From positions 1-23,246 of IMG/VR virus record IMGVR_UViG_3300008266_002194: a stretch of 23,246 nucleotides of DNA; one strand, 5' to 3'. The notes under the pieces were generated by a model. It was not told where the DNA came from and made no database searches. It was given only the letters and a program-made list of their open reading frames with translations. Made by a program: the position numbers and the translations under genes. Of this stretch, positions 13,557 through 19,102 are shown piece by piece. The stretch comes from a virus. Every line of letters starts with the position of its first letter. Within the stretch, counting starts at the first letter, position 1.

Positions 13557-13679
13557 GCCTCGGGGGTCATAGGTATTGCAGATGCTCCCGCCGACCCGAG
13601 GCGTATTACAGAGGCGGGGAAAGACTCCTTTCCCTCGGGCAACCGGGGTTTTGAACCCATAACGTCAGGGCAATCTGCA
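13557..13679 (+). ncRNA. 5' domain of the large RNA, long-range pseudoknot
   Basis: GCCTCGGG (13557-13564) pairs perfectly with CCCGAGGC (13595-13602). Within its 30-nt loop, TGCAGAT (13577-13583) is complementary to ATCTGCA (13673-13679), and CCCGCC (13587-13592) to GGCGGG (13613-13618). Both would be pseudoknots with the first helix. The second competes with the 7-bp hairpin 13617-13623/13628-13634. GGGTT/AACCC (13646-13650/13654-13658) adds a further, competing hairpin. Confidence 0.5.
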
Positions 13680-13701
13680 TCGGCGTGACAGCTGGAGAGA
13701 C

Positions 13702-13791
13702 AGCATCAACACGCATGAGGATTGGTTACAAGCGAAGATAAAGATCGGTTCGCTGGTTGATGCTTTGCGCCAGTCCTCAGTCGTGTTGGTG
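13702..13791 (+). repeat. RNA domain copy 1 (short insert)
   Basis: The 5' end (13707-13723, CAACACGCATGAGGATT) and 3' end (13772-13791) are identical to those of copy 2 and pair with each other. CATCAACACG pairs with CGTGTTGGTG (one U-G), then a CA/GT internal loop, then a 10-bp helix TGAGGATTGG/CCAGTCCTCA. The 48-nt insert forms AGCGAA/TTCGCT (13731-13736/13749-13754). The 5' strand has a rival partner: AGCATCAAC (13702-13710) is perfectly complementary to GTTGATGCT (13756-13764), so two folds exclude each other. Confidence 0.75.
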
Positions 13792-13834
13792 ACGACCATC
13801 ATACCGGGCCGTGTGGGAAAACGGGGCATCACCA

Positions 13835-13868
13835 GATCTCAACTTGGGAGATCGGCGGCGAAACCAAG
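13835..13868 (+). ncRNA. H-type pseudoknot between the two domain copies
   Basis: GATCTC (13835-13840) pairs with GAGATC (13848-13853). Its loop bases CTTGG (13843-13847) are complementary to CCAAG (13864-13868) ten bases downstream. This is classic H-type geometry: stem 1 of 6 bp, loop 1 of 2 nt, stem 2 of 5 bp stacked directly on stem 1, and a 10-nt A/G-rich loop 3. Confidence 0.6.
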
Positions 13869-13913
13869 AGGCAGCGCGGAAAGACGCGCCGTGTTCCTGA
13901 CTGATCATCAGGG

Positions 13914-14056
13914 CCAACACGCATGAGGATTTGGGCAGGATGAGGTCGGTCAGTGGAAAGCTCTAACGTCACTTGCTGCAGCAACACGTTATCTGTCCTT
14001 CATCCCGGCGCTCTGTACGGATCGCAACCGTAACTAAGTCCTCAGTCGTGTTGGTG
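13914..14056 (+). repeat. RNA domain copy 2 (long insert)
   Basis: The 17-nt 5' end (13915-13931) and 20-nt 3' end (14037-14056) are identical to copy 1. CCAACACG pairs with CGTGTTGG, the same CA/GT internal loop follows, then an 11-bp helix TGAGGATTTGG/CTAAGTCCTCA. Relative to copy 1, a G-C pair has become U-A (13932/14036) and a U-G pair has become C-G (13914/14054), which are compensatory changes. The 105-nt insert holds 13938-13945/13998-14005, the nested TAACGT/ACGTTA and TTGC/GCAA hairpin (13964-13991), and TACGG/CCGTA with a 7-nt loop (14016-14032). Confidence 0.75.
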
Positions 14057-14141
14057 GTGAGCGCAGCACCTTGGGCCGTAATGGGCCGAGCCAACCCGCA
14101 GCGGGGGCGGACTGCGTACCTGTACCTATCTAGGAGATTGT

Positions 14142-14426
14142 GTGGACAAACAAGAAGAGAAGATGCCCAGCAAGGTGTACATGAGCGACATGCTGGCGCG
14201 AGTGAAGAAGGCCACGTACACCCTTATGCCGGGCACCACCACTACCTTCTGCCAGCTGGAGATGGTCAACGGCTACACCGTGTGGGGCAAGAGCGCATGC
14301 GTTGATCCCAATAAATACAGCCACGCCATCGGTGAGAAGTATGCCTTCGAAGATGCGGTCAATCAGCTGTGGCCGCTGGAGGGATACCTCTTGGCAGAGC
14401 GTCGTCATCAAGCAGGACTGGTATGA
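14142..14426 (+). CDS. N4 gp49/Sf6 gp66-like phage protein
   Basis: This encodes 94 residues from a GTG at 14142 with TAGGAG upstream; ATG 14163 is an alternative start. SKVYMSDMLARVKKATYTL, then TFCQLEMVNGYTVWGKSACV and YSHAIGEKYAFEDAVNQLWP with LEGYLL near the end match the Phage_gp49_66 family, whose members are about 90-100 residues. Function is not established; the genes sit in early or recombination regions of many tailed phages. The stop overlaps the next start (ATGA). Confidence 0.8.
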   Translation: MDKQEEKMPSKVYMSDMLARVKKATYTLMPGTTTTFCQLEMVNGYTVWGKSACVDPNKYSHAIGEKYAFEDAVNQLWPLEGYLLAERRHQAGLV

Positions 14427-15188
14427 ATCTCACCAACATCCACGATCTACCTCAGGCGCTGGTCGATGCGGTAAGGAATGATCCTTACACGGGCGGCGGC
14501 GACATCTCCGTCACCAAGCTGATTGACTCGGCGCACCGTCGCGTCCTGCTCAAGAGAGCGTCTGTACTCTGACGTAGAGGGTTGGTCTTTGTCCGGTCAG
14601 TTCGATCGCATGGATTTGCGTAACGAGACATTAGACGACTACAAGTGCACGAGTGTGTACAAGGTGATGATGTCTGACATGAAGGAGTGGGAGCGCCAAC
14701 TCAATGTGCTGCGTTGGTTGGCAATCCAGAACGGTTACAAGGTGGAGCGCCTTAGGATCATTGCAATCCTTAGGGATTGGCGCAAGTCTGATGCAAAGCG
14801 TAAGCAAGACTATCCACAAAAACCGGTAGCCACCATTGATATTCCGGTGTGGCCGCTTGACGAGACATATCAGTACATTAGAGATCGTATTAGCTTACAT
14901 CAGGAAGCAGAAGCAGGTGGCACACATATTGTCTGTACTGATGAGGAGCGGTGGTATGCGGGTACCACTTACGCACTGATGAAGCCGGGAGGCAAGCGAG
15001 CAATCAAGATATTCGAAAGGAAGGAAGATGCTGAATCCGCACTCACTGACAGCACAGTTATTGAAGAGAGACGCGGAGGCTACAGACGATGCGAAGAGTA
15101 CTGCGAGGTATCCGAGTTCTGCGAACAGTACCAGTCTAGCAGGGAAATCTCTGCTCCTACCCTCTGGGAAAGTTGTGAGGGTAGTTGA
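14423..15188 (+). pseudogene. Broken RecB/Cas4-like PD-(D/E)XK exonuclease
   Basis: The N-terminal part (14423-14572) reads MNLTNIHDLPQALVDAVRND, then ISVTKLIDSAHRRVLLKR and a stop: the usual opening of phage RecB-like nucleases. The remainder resumes in another frame from about 14550: RERLYSDVEGWSLSGQFDRM, then DDYKCTSVYKVM (core GxFDR...DYK), IAILRDWRKSDAKRK, CTDEERWYAG, and the Cys-rich end CEEYCEVSEFC. Family members have roughly 35-50 residues between these parts, including a G-x-x-V/A-H-x-x-L-E motif. That segment is absent, so an out-of-frame internal deletion is inferred. The gene is the expected partner of ERF. A truncated product from 14523 would keep the D/DYK motifs but lack the His motif. 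Confidence 0.7.
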
Positions 15189-15351
15189 AGAAACGGGGCG
15201 GGGGTCCTACAGATGTATGTATGACTTGCCTGCAGTTGAGTCATATGTAGGGATGACGAAAGAGCAGCTGCACGAAGCTCGCAAGGTGGAGTTCAGCAAT
15301 AAGTTTCTAATTAAGTTTGGCGAGGAGGTTGAGTGGAATTTCAAAAACTAA
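15028..15351 (+). CDS. Hypothetical protein overlapping the nuclease remnant
   Basis: An open frame of 107 residues runs from ATG 15028, preceded by AAGGAAGGA. The first 53 residues overlap the end of the nuclease remnant and look like frame-shifted sequence (DAEATDDAKSTARYPSS). The convincing part starts near LAGKSLLLPSGKVVRVVEE, followed by GRGSYRCMYDL and KVEFSNKFLIKFGEEVEWN. The original start may therefore have been lost or may be a non-canonical codon near 15130. Family unknown. Confidence 0.45.
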   Translation: MLNPHSLTAQLLKRDAEATDDAKSTARYPSSANSTSLAGKSLLLPSGKVVRVVEETGRGSYRCMYDLPAVESYVGMTKEQLHEARKVEFSNKFLIKFGEEVEWNFKN

Positions 15352-15530
15352 TGGATGTTGAAGAAGCCGCTGACTATGTCGGCCTCTCCACGTTTACCGT
15401 GCGTAGATTGGCAAAAAACGGGGCACTCCCAGCTGCAAAAATCGGGAGAGCATATCGTTTCAAAAAAGAGGACATCGACACCTATTTAAGAACTCAATAC
15501 AAGGGGGAGCTGCATGGGTCAACGGCTTGA
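15333..15530 (+). CDS. Excisionase-like MerR/HTH_17 DNA-binding protein
   Basis: This encodes 65 residues from a GTG at 15333 with AGGAGG four bases before it. ATG 15351 would lack a site but keep the domain. MDVEEAADYVGLSTFTVRRL (7-26), then GALPAAKIGRAYRFKKEDID (30-49) is a winged HTH of the excisionase/HTH_17 type: a recognition helix, a wing with GRAYRF, and a terminal helix. Such proteins bind and bend DNA. With the integrase 1.4 kb downstream, a role as recombination directionality factor at the att region is a reasonable inference. Plain transcriptional regulation is the alternative. Confidence 0.7.
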   Translation: MEFQKLMDVEEAADYVGLSTFTVRRLAKNGALPAAKIGRAYRFKKEDIDTYLRTQYKGELHGSTA

Positions 15531-15765
15531 GAATCAACATCTGGTTGAGGGAATCATCAGCGAGTGGATAGCGATGAGCGTGGCAAAACCAGAGATCACT
15601 AGTGATGTTTGGTTGAGGGCAATTGGATTGATGGGTGGGTTGACACTACATCTATCCGGCGTCTCTGAAGATCAAGCTGAGGGCGCAATGCTGATTGTCT
15701 CTCAGATGGCAATGGAAGCCTACCGAAAAGCGCCCGAAGCAGAGCTAAGGGCAACTGTTCAGTGA
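15514..15765 (+). CDS. Small helical hypothetical protein
   Basis: This encodes 83 residues from ATG 15514, with GGGGGAG upstream, overlapping the HTH gene by 17 bases. It contains a helical hydrophobic stretch (WLRAIGLMGGLTLHLSGV) that is too polar overall for a clear membrane helix, and an acidic helix (EDQAEGAMLIVSQMAMEAYR). No family recognised. Confidence 0.55.
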   Translation: MGQRLENQHLVEGIISEWIAMSVAKPEITSDVWLRAIGLMGGLTLHLSGVSEDQAEGAMLIVSQMAMEAYRKAPEAELRATVQ

Positions 15766-15766
15766 G

Positions 15767-16105
15767 ATGCAGAACTGTCCAAAGTGTGAGGCCAAGACCG
15801 ACGTTTATGACTCTCGTTTATCCATTGAGGGGGAGTTTCGTCGCAAGCGCAAGTGCCGGGGTTGCGGCTACCGATACGCAACCATTGAGGTGCTAGACAC
15901 TGCTCGTCCACTAGATGAGAGACAGCCCAAACCTAAGGCGCCACCAAAACCGAAGAAGGTTGCGGCCCCCAAGCAGGTGAAGCCAGCGAAGGTTGTCAAG
16001 GAGAAACGAGTCAGGCGACTGGATGACGATGACTACGAAGTCGGGTCAGTCGAGTACGAGATTCAGGACATAGCAAGAGAGCTGGGGATTGGAGACTTCA
16101 CATGA
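15767..16105 (+). CDS. NrdR-type zinc-ribbon protein with basic linker
   Basis: This encodes 112 residues from ATG 15767. NCPKCEAKTDVYDSRLSIEG and FRRKRKCRGCGYRYATIEVL (3-22 and 24-43) are strikingly like the N-terminal zinc ribbon of NrdR, the repressor of ribonucleotide reductase genes (Cys4, Cys7, Cys30, Cys33). The ATP-cone domain that follows in NrdR is missing. Instead there is a Pro/Lys/Val linker (about 53-85) and an acidic helical C terminus (DDDDYEVG). It may bind NrdR boxes or DNA in general. Replacement of the nucleotide-sensing domain is the odd feature. Confidence 0.7.
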   Translation: MQNCPKCEAKTDVYDSRLSIEGEFRRKRKCRGCGYRYATIEVLDTARPLDERQPKPKAPPKPKKVAAPKQVKPAKVVKEKRVRRLDDDDYEVGSVEYEIQDIARELGIGDFT

Positions 16106-16395
16106 GCGAGGAATGGACTGCCGACGATACGGCATACAGGCCGGGAGGGTTGTCGCAGCCAGAGCAGGAGCCGGTGGCGTGGATGCACCCAACAAGCCGT
16201 GACTGCGTATCCACTCAGTCTTACTCATACAAAGATGCAATTCCGCTTTACACCGCCCCACCACAGCGCGAATGGCAAGGGCTGACGACTGCTGAACGCA
16301 AGGCGTTATGGAACGTAACCAAAAAGCCCAGCGAGTTTGCGGAAATGGTTGAGGCCAAGCTGAAGGAGAAGAACGAATGGACATGCAAGAACTAG
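16102..16395 (+). CDS. Hypothetical phage protein with PVAWMH/PLYTAPP motifs
   Basis: This encodes 97 residues from ATG 16102 (ATGA overlap upstream). EPVAWMHPTSRDCVSTQS, then AIPLYTAPPQREWQGLTTAE is a segment found in many small proteins of enterobacterial and pseudomonad phages, whose function is unknown. The C terminus is helical and charged. It is complete and co-directional with neighbours. Confidence 0.6.
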   Translation: MSEEWTADDTAYRPGGLSQPEQEPVAWMHPTSRDCVSTQSYSYKDAIPLYTAPPQREWQGLTTAERKALWNVTKKPSEFAEMVEAKLKEKNEWTCKN

Positions 16396-16601
16396 CAAAC
16401 CGGATGGACGCTACCGTGCAAGCAATGCTTGATGCGCAGAGCCGTGACATCACCGAGGCCACCCTGATCCGCACCGCCGCCAGCTTGCTCGACAAGCTCA
16501 ACGATCGGGATCTGCAGATCAAGGTACTTCGCTCTCAGATCGAAGAGTTGAGCAACGATCTGATGCAACTCAAACAACGCCTCTCCGACGATGGCAAGTG
16601 A
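16377..16601 (+). CDS. Coiled-coil hypothetical protein
   Basis: This encodes 74 residues from ATG 16377, with AAGGAG at 16363-16368, overlapping the previous gene by 19 bases. LLDKLNDRDLQIKVLRSQIE and LSNDLMQLKQRLSDD have clear heptad spacing of Leu/Ile, so a dimeric coiled coil is likely. No catalytic residues; function unknown. Confidence 0.55.
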   Translation: MDMQELANRMDATVQAMLDAQSRDITEATLIRTAASLLDKLNDRDLQIKVLRSQIEELSNDLMQLKQRLSDDGK

Positions 16602-16851
16602 CTTATTCGAAGAATTCGAAGACCCTCAGGAGATCTTGTGGGCGCAGCAACTAGCCGAATGCCAGCAACGCTTCATCGCCCGCATCGAGGAGGCATCGAA
16701 GCTACGCACCAACAAGAAGGCTAGGAAAGAGCTGTATCAGAAATGGAGAAAGGAATTGGGAGACGACACTGCGCGTGAGTCGGCCAACTACGTTGAAGCC
16801 CTGCTGATGGGTAAGGTGGGCTGGCCTAAGTTCCATAAGCAAGCAAAGTGA
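16591..16851 (+). CDS. Hypothetical protein before integrase
   Basis: This encodes 86 residues from ATG 16591, overlapping the coiled-coil gene by 11 bases. It is charged and helical (LFEEFEDPQEILWAQQLAEC, then RTNKKARKELYQKWRKELG). It is the last gene of the central rightward operon; nine bases later the integrase promoter begins. Family not recognised. Confidence 0.55.
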   Translation: MASDLFEEFEDPQEILWAQQLAECQQRFIARIEEASKLRTNKKARKELYQKWRKELGDDTARESANYVEALLMGKVGWPKFHKQAK

Positions 16852-16860
16852 TATTAGTAC

Positions 16861-16888
16861 TTGTCAAGTATATCTCTGTGCTTATACA
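16861..16888 (+). promoter_or_regulatory. Integrase promoter
   Basis: TTGTCA (16861-16866) and TATACA (16883-16888) are 16 bases apart. Transcription would start near 16895. This excludes ATG 16889 as a main start and favours ATG 16922 for integrase. It lets integrase be expressed separately from the recombination operon. Confidence 0.6.
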
Positions 16889-16921
16889 ATGTGCAGGCGT
16901 GTCCCCGGCTTGGAGGCGGTT

Positions 16922-17974
16922 ATGAAGTACTTCCAGCGTGGGAGCATTTGGTGGGGTCGGTGGAGCGTTGATGGTAAGCAGGTAAGAGTTTCTTCCCGCA
17001 CTAGCAACGAGAAGCTAGCCAAAATTTACTTGGCTGATGAGTATGCCAAGTCGTTCAAGCAAGAACGATTGAACGAGAAACCTCGCAGGACTTGGAAAGA
17101 AGCGGTAGGGCGGTACCTCGAAGATCGCCAGCACCTTAGAAGTATTGGATCCTACGAGGATCACAAGGTCTGGTGGGATGGTGAGTTTGCTAAGCGGAAT
17201 GTCGTGTACATCGATCAGATCACACCTGATGTTGTGCGCGAGATCCGTACCGCAGAGTTCAGCAGACCAAAACTTCGAGGTGGTGGTAAGCGTAGCGCAG
17301 CAGATGTCAATCGCAAGATTGCTTTACTGCGGGCCGTTATACGTGCGGCGTACAAGGAGTACCGTTGGATCGATGGTGAAGCACCGATGTTCCGCTTCAT
17401 CCCCGGTCAAACCGAACGGATGCGTCGGCTCCAACCTGAGGAAGTAGTCAGGCTGGCGAAGTCGCTACCTGAGGGGTACGCCGATCTGCTGTACATGGCA
17501 GTTGCTACAGGTCTTCGGCGCAGGAATGTGCTGAGGATGCGTTGGGATCAGATCGACTTCGGTCACCGCTTGTTGCGGGTGGACGGAGTGCAGATGAAGA
17601 ACGGTGAGACGCTTGTAATTCCGTTGAACCAGATGGCGGTGGACATCATCCTGAGCCACAAGGACAACGGATCCGAGTGGGTGTTTCCCCTGAACGGCGG
17701 GAAGCCTCTCAACGAGATCTCATCGAAGGTCTGGGGGCAAGCGCTTCAAAAGGCTGGCTTGGAAAATTTACGCTGGCACGACATGCGTCACACGTGGGCG
17801 TCTCTGTTGCGCGAGAGTGGTGTTCCGATGGCCGACCTGAAAGAGTTGGGTGGGTGGAAAGATGCTCGTATGGTGGAGCGGTATGCTCACCTGAGTGTTG
17901 ATCACTTGTCGAAACACGCCGTCGCAATTGACAGTGTGTTCGCGGTTGACAAGCGCCTAAAAGCGGTTGGTTGA
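16922..17974 (+). CDS. int: Tyrosine-type phage integrase
   Basis: This encodes 350 residues from ATG 16922, with GGAGG at 16912-16916. The in-frame ATG 16889 lies at the promoter -10. A short N-terminal beta domain (FQRGSIWWGRWSVDGKQV, about 4-21) resembles arm-binding domains. The core-binding domain follows (about 57-150), then the catalytic domain: ATGLRRRN with Arg199, HDMRHTW with His286 and Arg289, GGWKD with Trp312, and the nucleophile Tyr321 in VERYAHLS. All catalytic residues are present. It should recombine attP with a host attB and needs a directionality factor for excision (candidate at 15333-15530). Its stop abuts the CCA end of the opposite-strand tRNA. Confidence 0.92.
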   Translation: MKYFQRGSIWWGRWSVDGKQVRVSSRTSNEKLAKIYLADEYAKSFKQERLNEKPRRTWKEAVGRYLEDRQHLRSIGSYEDHKVWWDGEFAKRNVVYIDQITPDVVREIRTAEFSRPKLRGGGKRSAADVNRKIALLRAVIRAAYKEYRWIDGEAPMFRFIPGQTERMRRLQPEEVVRLAKSLPEGYADLLYMAVATGLRRRNVLRMRWDQIDFGHRLLRVDGVQMKNGETLVIPLNQMAVDIILSHKDNGSEWVFPLNGGKPLNEISSKVWGQALQKAGLENLRWHDMRHTWASLLRESGVPMADLKELGGWKDARMVERYAHLSVDHLSKHAVAIDSVFAVDKRLKAVG

Positions 17975-18050
17975 TGGTGCCGCTGGTCCGACTCGAACGG
18001 ACGACCTGACGCTTACGAAGCGCCTGCTCTACCAGCTGAGCTACAGCGGC
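17975..18050 (-). tRNA. tRNA-Thr(CGU) with encoded CCA
   Basis: On the minus strand the sequence folds into a full cloverleaf. The acceptor is GCCGCTG/CAGCGGC (7 bp), with a D arm GCTC/GAGC. The anticodon arm is GGCGC-TTCGTAA-GCGTC with anticodon CGU for Thr ACG codons. The variable loop is 5 nt and the T arm is GTCCG-TTCGAGT-CGGAC. The discriminator A and CCA are encoded (17978-17975). It begins exactly after the integrase stop. tRNA-Thr(CGU) genes are classic integration targets (P22 uses thrW), but here phage-type genes lie on both sides. It may be a phage-borne tRNA or an att copy spanning the whole gene. Confidence 0.93.
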
Positions 18051-18057
18051 GGCACGA

Positions 18058-18251
18058 TTAGCACAGTTTTAGCACAGCAGCTTGTAAGTCTTTGATTCGT
18101 AAAGGTGGTCTACTAATTACGAATCGAACGTAATGGTAGTTAGTGCTACACAAAAGTCGTTATCTTTCAACATGTTACGCTGGGGACACGCAACTTAGCG
18201 AGCAGTAGAAAGCATGCGAATAGCACAGTAAACAGCACAGATTTAGCACAG
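18058..18251 (+). repeat. Five AGCACAG repeats, candidate integrase arm sites
   Basis: AGCACAG occurs at 18060, 18071, 18222, 18234 and 18245, mostly as TTAGCACAG. The first pair is 11 bp apart and the last three 12 and 11 bp apart, so each cluster lies on one face of the helix. The clusters flank a dyad-rich 140-bp stretch beside integrase. This is the architecture of attP arm-type sites. It also contains GATTCGTAA/TTACGAATC (18094-18102/18117-18125). The whole 18051-18264 gap has no gene. Confidence 0.65.
18106..18133 (-). other. tRNA 3'-end-like sequence, possible attP core
   Basis: On the minus strand TTACG-TTCGATT-CGTAA (18133-18117) has the form of a tRNA T arm with a canonical 7-nt T loop. 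Seven bases that could be an acceptor 3' strand (TTAGTAG) follow, then A and CCA (18106-18108). No matching 5' half of a tRNA lies upstream. attP cores often carry just the 3' end of the target tRNA. This element lies midway between the AGCACAG clusters, with ATTACG/CGTAAT arms spaced by 7 bp as in integrase core sites. Confidence 0.4.
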
Positions 18252-18264
18252 CGGAGGTCTACAC

Positions 18265-18624
18265 ATGGCACGTGAGTACGACGAGGTGAATCGCCCGGCA
18301 CACTACGCCTCGGGCAGGATTGAATGCATCGAGGCGATCGAAGCAGCCTTGACGCCGGAAGAGCTGAAGGGGTTCTTGAAGGGCAACATAATCAAGTACA
18401 CATGGCGAGAGCGGCACAAGGGTGGGGTGCAATCACTGGCAAAAGCGCAGTGGTATCTGAACCGCCTACTGGGTACCGACTTGGCGCCGCCTGTAACGGA
18501 CAAGCCATTACCACAGATCCAAGACCTCCCGAAAACTTTAGGTGCAGCTTTGGGGCTCAAGGATGATCTGGATGCATACGATAAAGTGGAAGCGTACTAC
18601 TCGAAGAGGGGGTTTGAACAATGA
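18265..18624 (+). CDS. DUF3310 phage protein
   Basis: This encodes 119 residues from ATG 18265, with GGAGG at 18253-18257. VNRPAHYASGRIECIEAIEA (8-27), then FLKGNIIKYTWRERHKGGVQ (37-56) and AKAQWYLNRLL are typical of DUF3310, sometimes labelled nucleotide kinase-like, which is common in tailed phages. Biochemical activity is not established. It is coupled (ATGA) to a MazG-like gene, in keeping with nucleotide metabolism. Confidence 0.85.
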   Translation: MAREYDEVNRPAHYASGRIECIEAIEAALTPEELKGFLKGNIIKYTWRERHKGGVQSLAKAQWYLNRLLGTDLAPPVTDKPLPQIQDLPKTLGAALGLKDDLDAYDKVEAYYSKRGFEQ

Positions 18625-18929
18625 GCTACAACGAACTCGAACTGAGCGTCGTCCGCTGGTCTGAGGATCGGGGCATCATCCAGAACAGCGATGCTAAGAC
18701 GCAGCTGCTGAAAGCCTTCGAAGAGATGGGTGAGCTGGCGTCCGGAATCAACAAGAAGGACATGGCGCTCATCAAGGATGGCGTGGGGGATGTTGTGGTC
18801 TGCCTCATCAACGTCTGTGCGATTTTAGATATTAGCATTACTGAATGTCTTCAGCTTGCTTATGATGAAATCAAGGATCGCAAAGGTTATCTAACCAAAG
18901 ATGGAGTGTTCATCAAGGAGGCGGCATGA
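18621..18929 (+). CDS. MazG-like nucleotide pyrophosphohydrolase
   Basis: This encodes 102 residues from ATG 18621. LLKAFEEMGELASGI (29-43) and IKDGVGDVVVCLINVC (51-66) give the MazG metal-binding set: Glu34, Glu35, Glu38, Asp53 and Asp57 in an E-E-x-x-E...D-x-x-x-D arrangement. The end DRKGYLTKDGVFIKE is typical of the phage subfamily. It would hydrolyse NTPs, dNTPs or alarmones to monophosphates in the cytoplasm. It is coupled to DUF3310 upstream and a membrane protein downstream. Confidence 0.85.
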   Translation: MSYNELELSVVRWSEDRGIIQNSDAKTQLLKAFEEMGELASGINKKDMALIKDGVGDVVVCLINVCAILDISITECLQLAYDEIKDRKGYLTKDGVFIKEAA

Positions 18930-19102
18930 TTGCAGCCGGAATAGTTTTGTTCTTCCTTGGTGTTCTAGCCGCTAACCTACTGGGTGATCCTAGACCGCTC
19001 AGGCACAACAAGTGGGACTACTTCGCTGGGGCTGTGATCTTGTGCGGGGTAGCTTCGGCTGCAGCTGGCTTGACCGTTTTGGCGTGGAGGTACTTGCCGT
19101 GA
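18926..19102 (+). CDS. Small two-helix membrane protein
   Basis: This encodes 58 residues from ATG 18926, overlapping the MazG stop by four bases, with AAGGAGG upstream. GIVLFFLGVLAANLLG (5-20) and FAGAVILCGVASAAAGLTVL (about 33-52) are hydrophobic helices separated by a short basic loop. Size and topology would suit a holin-like or other membrane accessory protein, but no lysis genes are next to it in the window. Confidence 0.6.
   Translation: MIAAGIVLFFLGVLAANLLGDPRPLRHNKWDYFAGAVILCGVASAAAGLTVLAWRYLP

Larger units (their letters stand above)
13549..14117 (+). ncRNA. Large structured RNA with duplicated domain
   Basis: About 590 bases (13549-14141) lie between two complete genes in a genome whose genes otherwise overlap. 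No credible ORF is present: frames that enter it overlap known genes or have random composition. The block is dense in perfect helices: 13557-13564/13595-13602, 13617-13623/13628-13634, 13633-13638/13643-13648 with a GCAA tetraloop, 13835-13840/13848-13853, 13874-13878/13885-13889, 13896-13900/13908-13912, and 13964-13969/13986-13991. Two pseudoknots and a duplicated domain are described separately. CGCTG (13552-13556) could pair with CAGCG (14099-14103) to close the whole. No own promoter is evident, so it may be cut from the ERF operon transcript (promoter 12363-12390). Size and ornateness recall phage ROOL/GOLLD RNAs; family identity is not established. Confidence 0.75.

Noticed and set aside
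13711-13723. ATGAGGAT resembling the MS2 coat-protein hairpin
   Set aside because: The short match lacks the MS2 stem and loop; the bases are instead explained by the long pairing to 13772-13779.
13896-13912. CTGATCATCAG as a hammerhead ribozyme core
   Set aside because: The required CTGATGA and GAAA in three-way-junction order are absent; it is a simple 5-bp hairpin.
13549-14141. Group I intron or tmRNA as explanation of the structured block
   Set aside because: The flanking genes are separate complete proteins that do not join into one product, and I see no P7/G-site pairing, no tRNA-like ends with CCA and no tag frame.
13973-14305. 110-residue ORF crossing the end of the RNA block
   Set aside because: It overlaps the gp49/66-like gene in another frame, has no ribosome binding site, and looks random (HAGASEEGHVHPYAGHHH).
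16046-16522. 158-residue minus-strand ORF
   Set aside because: It is antisense to three overlapping rightward genes, and its Ser/Arg/Ala-rich composition has no motif.
16889-16921. Longer integrase start at ATG 16889
   Set aside because: It begins directly at the promoter -10 and lacks a ribosome binding site; ATG 16922 has GGAGG.
18058-18251. AGCACAG repeats as CRISPR or replication iterons
   Set aside because: The repeats are 7-9 bp without regular spacers, so not CRISPR. Iterons are possible, but there is no Rep gene and integrase is adjacent, so att arm sites fit better.
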